Part shown: positions 8,286 through 16,483 of the stretch, one piece after another
Numbering within the stretch: the first letter of the stretch is position 1
Layout: each line of letters begins with the position of its first letter
From: Streptosporangium roseum DSM 43021
GTDB lineage: Bacteria > Actinomycetota > Actinomycetes > Streptosporangiales > Streptosporangiaceae
Reading direction: 5' to 3'
Assembly: GCF_000024865.1 (NCBI RefSeq)
Contig: NC_013595.1
Coordinates: 8,060,001 to 8,124,000 of the forward strand
DNA length: 64,000 nt
The notes under the pieces: model-generated
Databases searched by the model: none
Told to the model about the DNA's origin: nothing
Seen by the model: the letters and a program-made list of their open reading frames with translations, nothing else
Made by a program: the position numbers and the translations under genes

Positions 8286-9361
8286 AGCGCACGATCACCC
8301 ACCTGGCCGACGGGCGGGAACTGTTCTACTTCGACCGGCACGACGACGCCGACCGCGGCGCGATCGACAAGCGCGACCTGCCGCCCCGCCCGCCGGCCTC
8401 CGAGCTGCGCTACGACCCGCTCACCGAGGAGTGGATCGCGGTGGCCGGGCACCGCCAGGGGCGCACCTTCCTGCCGCCGGCGAGCGAGTGCCCGCTGTGC
8501 CCGTCGACCCTCGGCAACCTGACCGAGGTCCCGTCGAGCGCCTACGACGTCGTCGTCTTCGAGAACCGATTCCCCTCCTTCTCCGCCCAGAGGGGCGAAC
8601 ACCACCAGGTGGGGGGGCTGAGCGAGGTCCGCCCGGGGACCGGGCGGTGCGAGGTGGTCTGCTTCACCTCCGACCACGGCTCGTCCTTCTCCGAGCTCTC
8701 CGCCGGCCAGGTCGAGCTGGTCATGGAGGCCTGGATCGACCGTACGGCGGAGCTGTCCGCGATGCCCGGCGTGGAGCAGGTGTTCTGCTTCGAGAACCGG
8801 GGAGCGGAGATCGGCATCACTCTGGCCCACCCTCACGGCCAGATCTACGCCTACCCCTACGTGACCCCGCGCACCAGGCTCTCCCTCGGCGCGGCCGAGC
8901 GCCATCGGGAGCGGACCGGGGGCAACCTGTTCGCCGACGTGCTGGCCGCCGAGCGGGAGGCCGGGATCCGCGTGGTCGCCTCGAACGAGCACTGGACGGC
9001 CTTCGTCCCCGCCGCGGCGCGCTGGCCCGTGGAGGTCCACCTCTACCCGCACCGCCAGGTCCCCGACCTGGGCGGGCTGGAGCCCGCCGAGCGCGCGGCG
9101 TTCGGACCGCTCTACACGGAGGTGCTCCGCCGCCTGGACGGGCTTTTCGGCGTGCCCATGCCGTACGTCGCGGCCTGGCACCAGGCGCCGGTGAACGTCG
9201 GCCGGGAGCTGTCGTACGCGCACCTGGAGCTGTTCAGCATCCGCCGGGCGCCGGACAAGCTGAAGTATCTCGCCGGATCGGAGTCGGCCATGGGGGCTTT
9301 CGTGAACGACGTCCTGCCTGAGGAGACGGCGCGCCTTTTACGTTCTCTTGTCACAGGATGA
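8282..9361 (+). CDS. galT: Galactose-1-phosphate uridylyltransferase
   Basis: This 359-residue Leloir-pathway enzyme exchanges galactose-1-phosphate with UDP-glucose to give UDP-galactose and glucose-1-phosphate. Visible hallmarks are the HIT-type active site HPHGQ (183-187, H185 the likely uridylylated nucleophile), the zinc-ligand pair ECPLC (C70/C73), and the FENRFPSF and FENRGAE segments typical of GalT. It is translationally coupled to the preceding DeoR regulator. galE and galK are not next to it: the riboswitch-controlled cell-wall gene follows. Confidence 0.96.
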   Translation: MKRTITHLADGRELFYFDRHDDADRGAIDKRDLPPRPPASELRYDPLTEEWIAVAGHRQGRTFLPPASECPLCPSTLGNLTEVPSSAYDVVVFENRFPSFSAQRGEHHQVGGLSEVRPGTGRCEVVCFTSDHGSSFSELSAGQVELVMEAWIDRTAELSAMPGVEQVFCFENRGAEIGITLAHPHGQIYAYPYVTPRTRLSLGAAERHRERTGGNLFADVLAAEREAGIRVVASNEHWTAFVPAAARWPVEVHLYPHRQVPDLGGLEPAERAAFGPLYTEVLRRLDGLFGVPMPYVAAWHQAPVNVGRELSYAHLELFSIRRAPDKLKYLAGSESAMGAFVNDVLPEETARLLRSLVTG

Positions 9362-9451
9362 TCACTTATTAGTCTCAGATTGGGGTCGCGTTACCCAGGG
9401 TTTACCACTACTATCCTCACACATCGGACCTAATGTCCGATATGCCTAATT

Positions 9452-9557
9452 CCGGGCGCGTCGCCCGGGAGCCGGGGACCCACCGCACTTGGGGTGAACC
9501 ACTTCGGTGGAAGGGCTTCCTCCAGCCCGAACCCGTCAGCTAACCCGGTAGGCGGAA
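9452..9557 (+). promoter_or_regulatory. c-di-AMP riboswitch (ydaO-yuaA class)
   Basis: The leader contains the conserved blocks of the ydaO-yuaA riboswitch in order: gccggggaccc, cttggggtgaacc, a small hairpin (ccacttcggtgg), and the near-invariant cccgaacccgtcagctaa then cccggtaggcgga. The class binds cyclic di-AMP and in actinobacteria usually turns off cell-wall hydrolase and resuscitation-factor genes. It lies directly before the ribosome site and GTG of the next gene, so it can control that gene in cis. A 7-bp palindrome (atcggac-ctaat-gtccgat, 9423-9441) just upstream may belong to the promoter or terminate galT. The 5' boundary is approximate. Confidence 0.93.
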
Positions 9558-9570
9558 GGAGAGGAGAGTC

Positions 9571-10545
9571 GTGGCGGCTCTATCCCCCACGTTCCGTCGC
9601 CATGCGGCTTTGACCATTTCCATGGTTTCGGCCCTAGCGTTCACCCTTGGCACGGCTACCGCGGGTAACGCGACCCCCAAGCCGAAGGAGTCCCAGCTCC
9701 GCGCCGAGCTGGCCCAGCTCAACAAGAAGGTCGACAAGCTCATCGAGACCTACGCGGCCAAGCGCGAATCCCTCAAGAAGGCCCAGGCCGCCGAGAGCGT
9801 CGCCAAGACGGACCTGCGCAAGGCCGAGGAGAGCTACGCCGAGGCCGAGAAGCAGGTCGACACCCTCGCCCAGTACCGCTACCAGAGCAACGCCGTCGAC
9901 CTGCCCTCCGTGCTGTTCTCCACCGACATCGGAGGCCTCGCGATCATGGAGCAGCTCAGCGCCCAGCAGAGCACCTACCTGCAGGGCTTCGCCCTGAGCC
10001 GGGACCTCAAGAAGCAGGCGGCGGACAAGGCCGCCCAGCTCACCAAAGCGATCGGCGAGGAGGCGGCGGCAGTGGAGAACCAGCGTGAGGAAGCCGAGCA
10101 GGTGATCGACGACATCGAGAAGAAGCTCGACGCGCTCGTCCCCACCGGCTCCGGCCGCCGCGCCGACGGCAGCTGGGCCCCCCAGCTCCCCGCCGGCGCC
10201 GACAACATCACCGACCGCACCCGGATCATGCGCGAAGCCATCAAGAAGCGCTTTCCCCTGCCCTACCAGGTCGGCTGTTACCGGGCCGCGAACGACGGCG
10301 GCGAACACCCCCTCGGCCGCGCCTGCGACTTCATGATGAGCACCGGCGGCTCGATGCCCTCGGCCGCCCACATCAAACTCGGCGACGAGATCGCCGCCTG
10401 GACCATCAAGAACAAGGCCGCCCTCGGCGTCAAATACGTCATCTGGCGCCAGCGCATCAACTCCGGCTCCGGCTGGCGCCCGATGTCCAACCGCGGCGGC
10501 ATCACCGCCAACCACTTCGACCACGTCCACATCTCGATGTACTGA
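9571..10545 (+). CDS. Exported coiled-coil protein with C-terminal VldE/ARB-07466-like domain
   Basis: This 324-residue exported protein has a signal peptide (about residues 1-32, ending TATAGNA) and a long charged coiled coil (about 38-190, rich in Ala, Lys, Glu and Gln) like those of NlpC/P60 and RipA-type hydrolase partners. The C-terminal domain (about 205-324) contains VGCYRAANDGGEHPLGRACDF and HFDHVHISMY. The spaced His/Asp residues recall a D,D-peptidase/VanY-like fold, as in the ARB-07466 family. It probably binds or cuts peptidoglycan. The GTG start has a strong aaggagaggagag ribosome site within or right after the c-di-AMP riboswitch, which ties it to cell-wall homeostasis. Confidence 0.85.
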   Translation: MAALSPTFRRHAALTISMVSALAFTLGTATAGNATPKPKESQLRAELAQLNKKVDKLIETYAAKRESLKKAQAAESVAKTDLRKAEESYAEAEKQVDTLAQYRYQSNAVDLPSVLFSTDIGGLAIMEQLSAQQSTYLQGFALSRDLKKQAADKAAQLTKAIGEEAAAVENQREEAEQVIDDIEKKLDALVPTGSGRRADGSWAPQLPAGADNITDRTRIMREAIKKRFPLPYQVGCYRAANDGGEHPLGRACDFMMSTGGSMPSAAHIKLGDEIAAWTIKNKAALGVKYVIWRQRINSGSGWRPMSNRGGITANHFDHVHISMY

Positions 10546-10705
10546 GCTGCTGGGGCGCTGACCTGCGGTTAACGCGTCGTGGATGGCTCTCGGGGCACAC
10601 TACGCGTTCACCGCCGCCAACATTTCCGGGCTTCTCGATCACCGAGTGGCACCCGGCCCCGTCGTCAAACGGTGTCAGCCGTCAGCGACATGGTCGGACA
10701 GGGCA

Positions 10706-12127
10706 TCATGCGGAGCCCGGGCTGATGAAGCAGACGGCAAGGACGTCAGAACCCCCTCCCCCGTAGTCCGACCAGTCCGCGCCGCCCGCGTAGCGGGCCC
10801 AGTCCGCCTTGTCGATCTCCGCGTTGGTGTTACCGCTGCAAGCCGCCCGCTCCGGGTCGGCGACGACCTCGGCGAGGCCCCTGAGATCCCACAGGGAGAC
10901 CCCGCCGGGGCCGGCCGCCAGGGCGATGCCGCCATCGGCGCTGAGAGCCACGGAATCGATCTCCCGCGCGTATCCCTTCAACGCGGCCGTCCGGGCCGGC
11001 CCGGACGGGGCGGAGAGGTCCCAGAGAATCCCGGAATCGCTCGGTCCCGCGAGCAGGGCGATCTTCCCGTCGGAGGTCAGGGCCATGTCATAAATGTCGG
11101 CGAGGGGCACATCGAACACAGCCGTGCTGACCGGACGCGACCGGTCATCGAGGTTCCAGAGCCCGGCCCGATACGCGTTTCCAGCGAGGACGACGCGCCC
11201 GTCCGCGCTCATCGCCGTCGCCGCGGACTTCGCGGGCAGGGCGAGGCCGGCCGACTTGACCCGGCGCGAGGGGTCGGCGAGGTCCCAGACCGTCACCGCC
11301 CCATCGCCGTCCACGGTGACGGCGCCCCCGCCGTCCGCGCTGAGTCCGAAGTCGCGAATGTAGGAGGAGGTGCGCGCTCTCGTCACCGACAGGCGCGCCG
11401 GACGAGACCGGTCGGTCAGATCCCATACGGTCACGTTGCCGTCGTCGTCGGCGATCACGGCCGTACGGCCGTCGCGCGACACCGCCGCCGCCAGCACGCT
11501 GCCGGCGTCCTTGGTGGTCTTCCCGCCCGCCAACGCGGCCATCCGGATCGGCTTGGCCGGATCGGTGAGATCCCACACGATCGTGACGCCGTCGTCGCCG
11601 CCGGTCAGCGCGGTCCGACCGTCGAAGGACAGCGCCACCGCGCCCACGTCCTCCTTGTGCCCCTTCAGCACGGCGATCCGGTCGGGCTTATCGACGATCT
11701 TGGGGTCGAGCCGGGTCGTGAGGTCCCATACGCTCACCTCGTCGCCGGCACCGGTCAGGGCGATCCGCCCGTCGCCGCTCAGCGCCACCTCGCCGGAGGC
11801 GACCGGCGTGAGTTCATCGCCGCGTTCCCCGACCAGGGTGTCGATCAGCCCCGCCCGGGTCTGCCCGTCAGAGTGGATCTTGACTGCGGCCAGGCCGAGG
11901 TCCCGAGCCGTGCCGGGGGCGGCGTCACGTAGTTCCGCGGCGTGGAGCGCGAGCCCATGAGCCAGTGCGAGGCGCTCCTGAGCCGACGCCCTGTCACGCT
12001 CACGCTTCCACACGAGTCCGGCGGCGGCCAGGAAGACGGCCAGGAGCACGGCAAGTACGATCGCGCACGTTCTCCAGCGGGCGCCGCCACGCGCATCCAC
12101 TTGCCGGACGCCGGCCAGGTCATTCAT
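10706..12127 (-). CDS. Membrane-anchored WD40 repeat protein
   Basis: This protein has about 473 residues with one N-terminal membrane helix (CAIVLAVLLAVFLAAAGLVW). A short helical linker, like that after the transmembrane segment of WD40 STAND proteins, leads to at least seven WD40-type blades marked by repeated VALSxDGRxALTG and VWDLxDP phrases. Such propellers are protein-interaction platforms. No kinase or NTPase domain is present, unlike many actinomycete WD40 fusions, so it may be a cut-down or stand-alone member. The ATG at 12127 has a ggag site; an upstream GTG at 12181 would add 18 polar residues. The C-terminus has a Cys-containing tail (SGNTNAEIDKADWARYAGG). Confidence 0.85.
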   Translation of the reverse strand: MNDLAGVRQVDARGGARWRTCAIVLAVLLAVFLAAAGLVWKRERDRASAQERLALAHGLALHAAELRDAAPGTARDLGLAAVKIHSDGQTRAGLIDTLVGERGDELTPVASGEVALSGDGRIALTGAGDEVSVWDLTTRLDPKIVDKPDRIAVLKGHKEDVGAVALSFDGRTALTGGDDGVTIVWDLTDPAKPIRMAALAGGKTTKDAGSVLAAAVSRDGRTAVIADDDGNVTVWDLTDRSRPARLSVTRARTSSYIRDFGLSADGGGAVTVDGDGAVTVWDLADPSRRVKSAGLALPAKSAATAMSADGRVVLAGNAYRAGLWNLDDRSRPVSTAVFDVPLADIYDMALTSDGKIALLAGPSDSGILWDLSAPSGPARTAALKGYAREIDSVALSADGGIALAAGPGGVSLWDLRGLAEVVADPERAACSGNTNAEIDKADWARYAGGADWSDYGGGGSDVLAVCFISPGSA

Positions 12128-12281
12128 CTCGGTCTCCAAACCGTCCGGCTCACAATGGTGCGTACTCTTTTTTGAGGACACGCCCGTACTCCGGGCCGCA
12201 CTTTGAGTTCCCCCGGCGGGGATCGCCGTTGATCACGCAGTCATAGGTCAGAGTGAACACCTGAATGCCCCCCGCGTCACC

Positions 12282-12491
12282 ATGTTCCCTGCTTCCCCGA
12301 GCGCAGCGCTGATCGCGCTCTGTTCGATCTCCTTGATGATGCCTCCGCAGGCTCCGGTCGACCGGCCGTATCTCCCGAGCGTCGCCGAGCTCTCCGTGCT
12401 CGCGGCCCTGGGCGCCGGATGCGGGGCGCCGGAAGTGGCCCGGCCCAACGGCGCGGTGGTGGACCTCGGCGCGGGTCCGGCCGCCTCATAG
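12282..12491 (+). CDS. Doubtful 69-codon frame, possible remnant
   Basis: This ATG-started frame ends 10 bases before the next gene. Its second half shows the strong G/C third-position bias of real genes here (for example PNGAVVDLGAGP), while the first half does not. No ribosome site and no family resemblance were seen. It could be a small protein, a decayed fragment, or chance. Confidence 0.2.
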   Translation: MFPASPSAALIALCSISLMMPPQAPVDRPYLPSVAELSVLAALGAGCGAPEVARPNGAVVDLGAGPAAS

Positions 12492-12501
12492 GGTTGCCTC
12501 C

Positions 12502-13290
12502 ATGACCGCTGAACCGGCACACGGCGTCCACGCCGCGCGCACGACCTCGCTGCACCTGGCCACCCGGAACGCCGCCGCCTTCTGGACGGCTCTCGCGCAG
12601 ACCCGAGGGCACGGACTGCTCACCCGTCCCGGTTTCGTCGGCGTGGACGGAGGCGCCCGCGGCGGCCTGCGCGTCCTGCTTCTCTCCCCGGAGCCGGACG
12701 CGGGCGATCTCGCCGAACTGACGGAGCTGGCCCGGTGCCGATCAACCGGCGGGGTGGTCGTCGAGGACCCGTTCAGCTCGGTCGACCTCGGCGATCTGGG
12801 GCTGAGCCCTCGGCGGCTCCCCGTCATGATCCGCCGCCCCGGTCCGGTCCCCGCGCCACCGGCCGTGGAGGTCGACCGGCTAGAGCCGGGCGGGCGGCTG
12901 GAGACCGCGGAACGGATCGTGGTCGACGGATTCCCGCTGCCGGGCTTCCAGCCGTACCGTCCGGGCGAGGTGCTCCCCCAGAGCCTGCTGGAGCGCCAGG
13001 AGGTCGACCTGTTCCTCGCCACCCGGGACGGGGTGCCCGCCGGAGCCTGCATGACGGTCACCGATGACGCGGTCGGCGGGGTCTACTGGGTGACCACCCT
13101 GCCCGAGCACCGCTCCCGCGGGGTCGGACGGGCACTCATGCACGCGGTCCTGGGACACCTGAAGGGTTCTGTCACCCTGACCTCGGCGACGGCCGGCAAG
13201 CCGCTCTACGACTCCCTCGGGTTCGACACCGTCGCCCACGCGACATGGTGGACTGGCATGATGAGGCCCCATGACCGACAGCCGCGTTGA
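12502..13290 (+). CDS. GNAT-family N-acetyltransferase
   Basis: This 262-residue protein has a variable N-terminal half and a C-terminal GNAT domain from about residue 130. It shows the acetyl-CoA loop in VYWVTTLPEHRSRGVGRALM (R/Q-x-x-G-x-G/A type) and the terminal strand KPLYDSLGFDTV. The acceptor substrate is unknown. The last 20 bases overlap the start of the following DinB/DUF664 gene, so the two are probably co-expressed. Confidence 0.88.
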   Translation: MTAEPAHGVHAARTTSLHLATRNAAAFWTALAQTRGHGLLTRPGFVGVDGGARGGLRVLLLSPEPDAGDLAELTELARCRSTGGVVVEDPFSSVDLGDLGLSPRRLPVMIRRPGPVPAPPAVEVDRLEPGGRLETAERIVVDGFPLPGFQPYRPGEVLPQSLLERQEVDLFLATRDGVPAGACMTVTDDAVGGVYWVTTLPEHRSRGVGRALMHAVLGHLKGSVTLTSATAGKPLYDSLGFDTVAHATWWTGMMRPHDRQPR

Positions 13291-13777
13291 CCCTCCCTAC
13301 GCCGCCGCCGAGACCCTCATGCTCCAGTCGTGGCTGGACTGGCACCGGGAGACCCTGGCCGTGAAGTGCGCCGGGCTCTCGGAGGAGCAGCTCCGCCTGC
13401 GCGCCGTCGCGCCGTCCACGCTCTCCCTGCTGGGGCTGGTCCGCCACATGACCGACGTCGAGCGCTACTGGTTCCGCAACGTCCTCAACGGTGAGAACAC
13501 CCCGGGGATCTACTGGTCCGACCTGCATCCCGACGGGGAGTTCGACCTGGTGGACACCGCCTCGGCCGAGGAGGCGTTCACCCGCTGGCAGGGCGAGATC
13601 GACCACGCCCGCGAGGTCTCCGCGGGGCTGCCTCCGGACACCCTGGGCAAGCAGCAGCGCAAGGGGGAGGACGTCTCGCTGCGCTGGATCCTCATCCACA
13701 TGAGCTCGGAGTACGCCCGGCACAACGGCCACGCCGACATCATCCGCGAGCAGCTCGACGGCGTCACCGGAGAGTAG
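13271..13777 (+). CDS. DinB/DUF664-family protein
   Basis: This 168-residue protein has the four-helix DinB fold of the DUF664 group. LLGLVRHMTDVERYWFRNVL supplies a first conserved His, and WILIHMSSEYARHNGHADIIRE supplies the others, giving the usual triad of metal-binding His residues. Family members are thought to be metal-dependent thiol transferases or hydrolases; the reaction here is unknown. It starts inside the preceding GNAT gene (20-base overlap) and overlaps the 3' end of the convergent MarR gene by 14 bases. Confidence 0.9.
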   Translation: MTDSRVDPPYAAAETLMLQSWLDWHRETLAVKCAGLSEEQLRLRAVAPSTLSLLGLVRHMTDVERYWFRNVLNGENTPGIYWSDLHPDGEFDLVDTASAEEAFTRWQGEIDHAREVSAGLPPDTLGKQQRKGEDVSLRWILIHMSSEYARHNGHADIIREQLDGVTGE

Positions 13778-14285
13778 TCGGCTCCTGGATCGCCTCGGCG
13801 ATCACCTGGTCGAGGTTGGCCAGGTCCGCGGGGTGGGCCATGGCCGCCTCGGCGAAGCGGGTGAGCAGGCGGGCGAAGGCCTCACGGTCCGCCTCGTCCC
13901 AGTCGGCGATCAGCCCGTCCAGGTAGGTCCGCCGGTAGTGGACGACCACCTCCAGCACCCTGCGCCCCCGCCCGCTGAGCACCAGCCGGGCCCGCCGGGC
14001 GTCCACCTCGGACTCCTCGCGCTCCACGAACCCGGCACCGATCGCGTCGTTGACGAGCCTGCTGGCCGTGGAGGGGTCCACGTCCAGTTGCTCGGCGACG
14101 GCGCCGACGGTCACCTCGGGCACGTCCAGGCTCAGCTTGTGCACGGCGTGCACGACCATCACGTTCGACAGCTGCACCGGCCGCTGCGGGTCCACGATCT
14201 TGCGCGAGCGCAGCGGCCGCGCCCAGATCCGGCGCAGCCGGAACAGCGCCACATCGATCGCCGCCCCGGGCGTCCCGTCCCTCAC
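13764..14285 (-). CDS. MarR-family transcriptional regulator
   Basis: This 173-residue winged-helix protein has recognition segment VGAVAEQLDVDPSTASRLVNDAI followed by the wing GFVEREESEVDARRARLVLSGRG, typical of MarR regulators. Flanking helices form the dimer interface. The regulated gene is not clear: the upstream neighbour (site-2 protease) reads in the same direction, 53 bases away, and the downstream neighbours converge. Confidence 0.9.
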   Translation of the reverse strand: MRDGTPGAAIDVALFRLRRIWARPLRSRKIVDPQRPVQLSNVMVVHAVHKLSLDVPEVTVGAVAEQLDVDPSTASRLVNDAIGAGFVEREESEVDARRARLVLSGRGRRVLEVVVHYRRTYLDGLIADWDEADREAFARLLTRFAEAAMAHPADLANLDQVIAEAIQEPTTLR

Positions 14286-14338
14286 GGAACAACCTTATCG
14301 GCGGGTACGGCCGCCGCCGCCCGCCGCGGTACGGCGGG

Positions 14339-15649
14339 TCAGCCGGTGAGGCGGACCGGGTTCACCAGGTCGGCGTACAGGAGCAGGCCGAACAGAATGA
14401 TCATCGTGAACGCCAGGGCGTAGGTCAGCGGGAGCACCTTGGCGATGTCCACGTGCGCCGGCTCGGGCCTGCGGGTCACCCGGGCGAAGGCCCGCTTGAG
14501 CCCCTCCCAGAGGCCGCCCGCGATGTGGCCGCCGTCGAGCGGCAGCAGGGGGATCAGGTTGAACACGCCGATGGCGAGGTTGAACCCGGCGAGCAGGCTC
14601 AGCAGGGCGACGAACTTGTTCTCGGTGGGGGCGGCGGAGGCGGCGATCTCGCCGCCGATCCTGCCCGCGCCGACCACGCCGACCGGGCCGTTGGGGTCGC
14701 GTTCCTCACCGGAGAAGGCGGCGTTCCAGACGCCGACCATCTTCTCCGGCAGGTTGACCAGCGACTCGGCGACCCTGCCGGTGAGTTCCACCATGTGGCC
14801 GACCACGTAGCCGAAGCTCTGCTTCTCCATGACCTGCGTGGGCGCGACGCCGAGGAAGCCGACGTTCTTCTCGATCTTCTTGGGGTCGTCGACCGCGGGG
14901 CGGTCCTGGGAGATCAGGGTGACGTTCAGCGTCTGCGGCCTTCCGTCCCGCACGATGCCGATGGTGACGGGCCCGGCGCCGTTGGCCCGGATCTTCTTGG
15001 TGGCCTCCTCCCAGGTGGAGACCGGCACTCCGTCGAACGCGACGATCTTGTCGCCGGGCTTGACGCCCGCCTGCGCCGCCGGCGTCGGCGGGTCGGCCTC
15101 GGTGCACGTACGGCCCGGCTTCAGCGACTCGCTGTAGGGGATGACGCACTTGGTCATCCCCGACACGACCGGCTTGAGCACCGGGACGCCGAAGCCCATG
15201 ATGACGATGGCGAAGAGGACGAAGGCCAGCACGAAGTTCATCGCCGGGCCGCCGCTCATGATGATGACCTTCTGCCACCAGGGCTTGCGGTAGAAGACCC
15301 GGTTCTCGTCTCCCGGCCGGACCTCCTCCAGCGCGACCTCGCGGGCGTTCTCGATCAGCCCCTGCCACGGCCCGGTGGCGACCGAACGCACCTTGGTGGG
15401 GTCGTCGGTGGGCCGGGGCGGCAGCATGCCGATCATCCGGATGTAGCCGCCGAACGGGATCCACTTCACGCCGTACTCGGTCTCGCCCCTGCGCCACGAC
15501 CACATGGTCGGGCCGAAGCCGATCATGTACTGGGTGACCTTGACGCCGAACCGCTTCGCCGGCAGCAGGTGACCGATCTCGTGCAGCCCGATCGACACCA
15601 TCAATCCCAGGAGGAAGACGATGATCCCGATCACGAAGAGCCAGCTCAA
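14339..15649 (-). CDS. Site-2 zinc metalloprotease (RseP/Rip1 family, M50)
   Basis: This 436-residue intramembrane protease has the zinc motif HEIGH (H23, E24, H27) in the first membrane helix, an internal PDZ domain (about 175-260, AQAGVKPGDKIVAFDG), and a third-ligand motif NLIPLLPLDGGH near residue 370. Rip1-type enzymes cut anti-sigma factors and other single-span proteins inside the membrane. All catalytic residues are intact. In many actinobacteria the gene sits between dxr and ispG, but here neither is adjacent, so this may be a relocated orthologue or a second copy. Confidence 0.94.
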   Translation of the reverse strand: MSWLFVIGIIVFLLGLMVSIGLHEIGHLLPAKRFGVKVTQYMIGFGPTMWSWRRGETEYGVKWIPFGGYIRMIGMLPPRPTDDPTKVRSVATGPWQGLIENAREVALEEVRPGDENRVFYRKPWWQKVIIMSGGPAMNFVLAFVLFAIVIMGFGVPVLKPVVSGMTKCVIPYSESLKPGRTCTEADPPTPAAQAGVKPGDKIVAFDGVPVSTWEEATKKIRANGAGPVTIGIVRDGRPQTLNVTLISQDRPAVDDPKKIEKNVGFLGVAPTQVMEKQSFGYVVGHMVELTGRVAESLVNLPEKMVGVWNAAFSGEERDPNGPVGVVGAGRIGGEIAASAAPTENKFVALLSLLAGFNLAIGVFNLIPLLPLDGGHIAGGLWEGLKRAFARVTRRPEPAHVDIAKVLPLTYALAFTMIILFGLLLYADLVNPVRLTG

Positions 15650-15841
15650 GGTTCATACCCCCGGTCACGGATTTACCGACAATGCCCCATAAGAGATTAG
15701 CCCAAGTATCCGGAGCCAGGATCCCCTGAAAACAGGCCTTCTAGATCAAGCCACTTGCGCGGGCTTTGTCGAATGGAGACACTTTGTTGACGGTAAGCAA
15801 TCATTCGATCACCCTTCGAGAAGAAGAGTGAGAGGAGAATT

Positions 15842-16447
15842 TTGATCGGGATCCTGGTGGCCGAGCATCTCCCTCTGGTCCGGCGAGGCCTCGTGGCATC
15901 GCTGGAGTGCGAGGCCGATCTGAAGGTCGTCGCCGACGTGGGCAGCGGAGAGGAGGTCGTCCCCTCCGTCCTGAGGCACGGCCCGGAGACGGCGGTCATC
16001 GACGTGGATCTCCCCGACGTCGACGGGTTCACCGCGGCGCTCCGGCTGCGCGAGAACACCCCAGGCTGCCGGGTGCTCCTGCTGTCCCGCGACCCCAACC
16101 CCGGTCAGGTGCGCCGCGCCTTCGCCGTCCACGCGCTGGGGTTCATGAGCCTGGACGTGGGGCCCGAGCAGCTGGCCGACGGCGTCCGGCGGGTCGCGGC
16201 CGGCGGACGGGCGGTGGACTCGGAGCTGGCGGTGGCCGCCCTGGAGGCGGCCGAGAACCCGCTGACCCGCCGGGAGCTGGACGTGCTCCGGCTGGCCGCC
16301 CAGGGGGCGCGCTCCAACGAGATCGCCGACCAGCTGTTCCTGTCCGTGGGAACGGTCCGAAACCACATGTCGAGGATCATGTGCAAGACCCATGCCCGCA
16401 ACCGCCTCGACGCCGTACGGATCGCCAGCGACTCCGGGTGGCTGTGA
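15842..16447 (+). CDS. LuxR-family response regulator with degenerate receiver
   Basis: This 201-residue protein has a receiver-like domain and a C-terminal LuxR helix-turn-helix (LTRRELDVLRLAAQGARSNEIA, about 140-190). The phospho-acceptor Asp54 is present (AVIDVDLPD). The acidic pair near the N-terminus reads AEH instead of DD/ED, and the conserved Lys is replaced in GFMSLDVGPEQL. Phosphorylation control is therefore doubtful and it may be an atypical regulator. No kinase gene is adjacent. The start is TTG with an aggag ribosome site four bases before it. Confidence 0.88.
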   Translation: MIGILVAEHLPLVRRGLVASLECEADLKVVADVGSGEEVVPSVLRHGPETAVIDVDLPDVDGFTAALRLRENTPGCRVLLLSRDPNPGQVRRAFAVHALGFMSLDVGPEQLADGVRRVAAGGRAVDSELAVAALEAAENPLTRRELDVLRLAAQGARSNEIADQLFLSVGTVRNHMSRIMCKTHARNRLDAVRIASDSGWL

Positions 16448-16483
16448 GATCGGCGAGTGAGACATCGTCCGGGCGCCGGGCCG

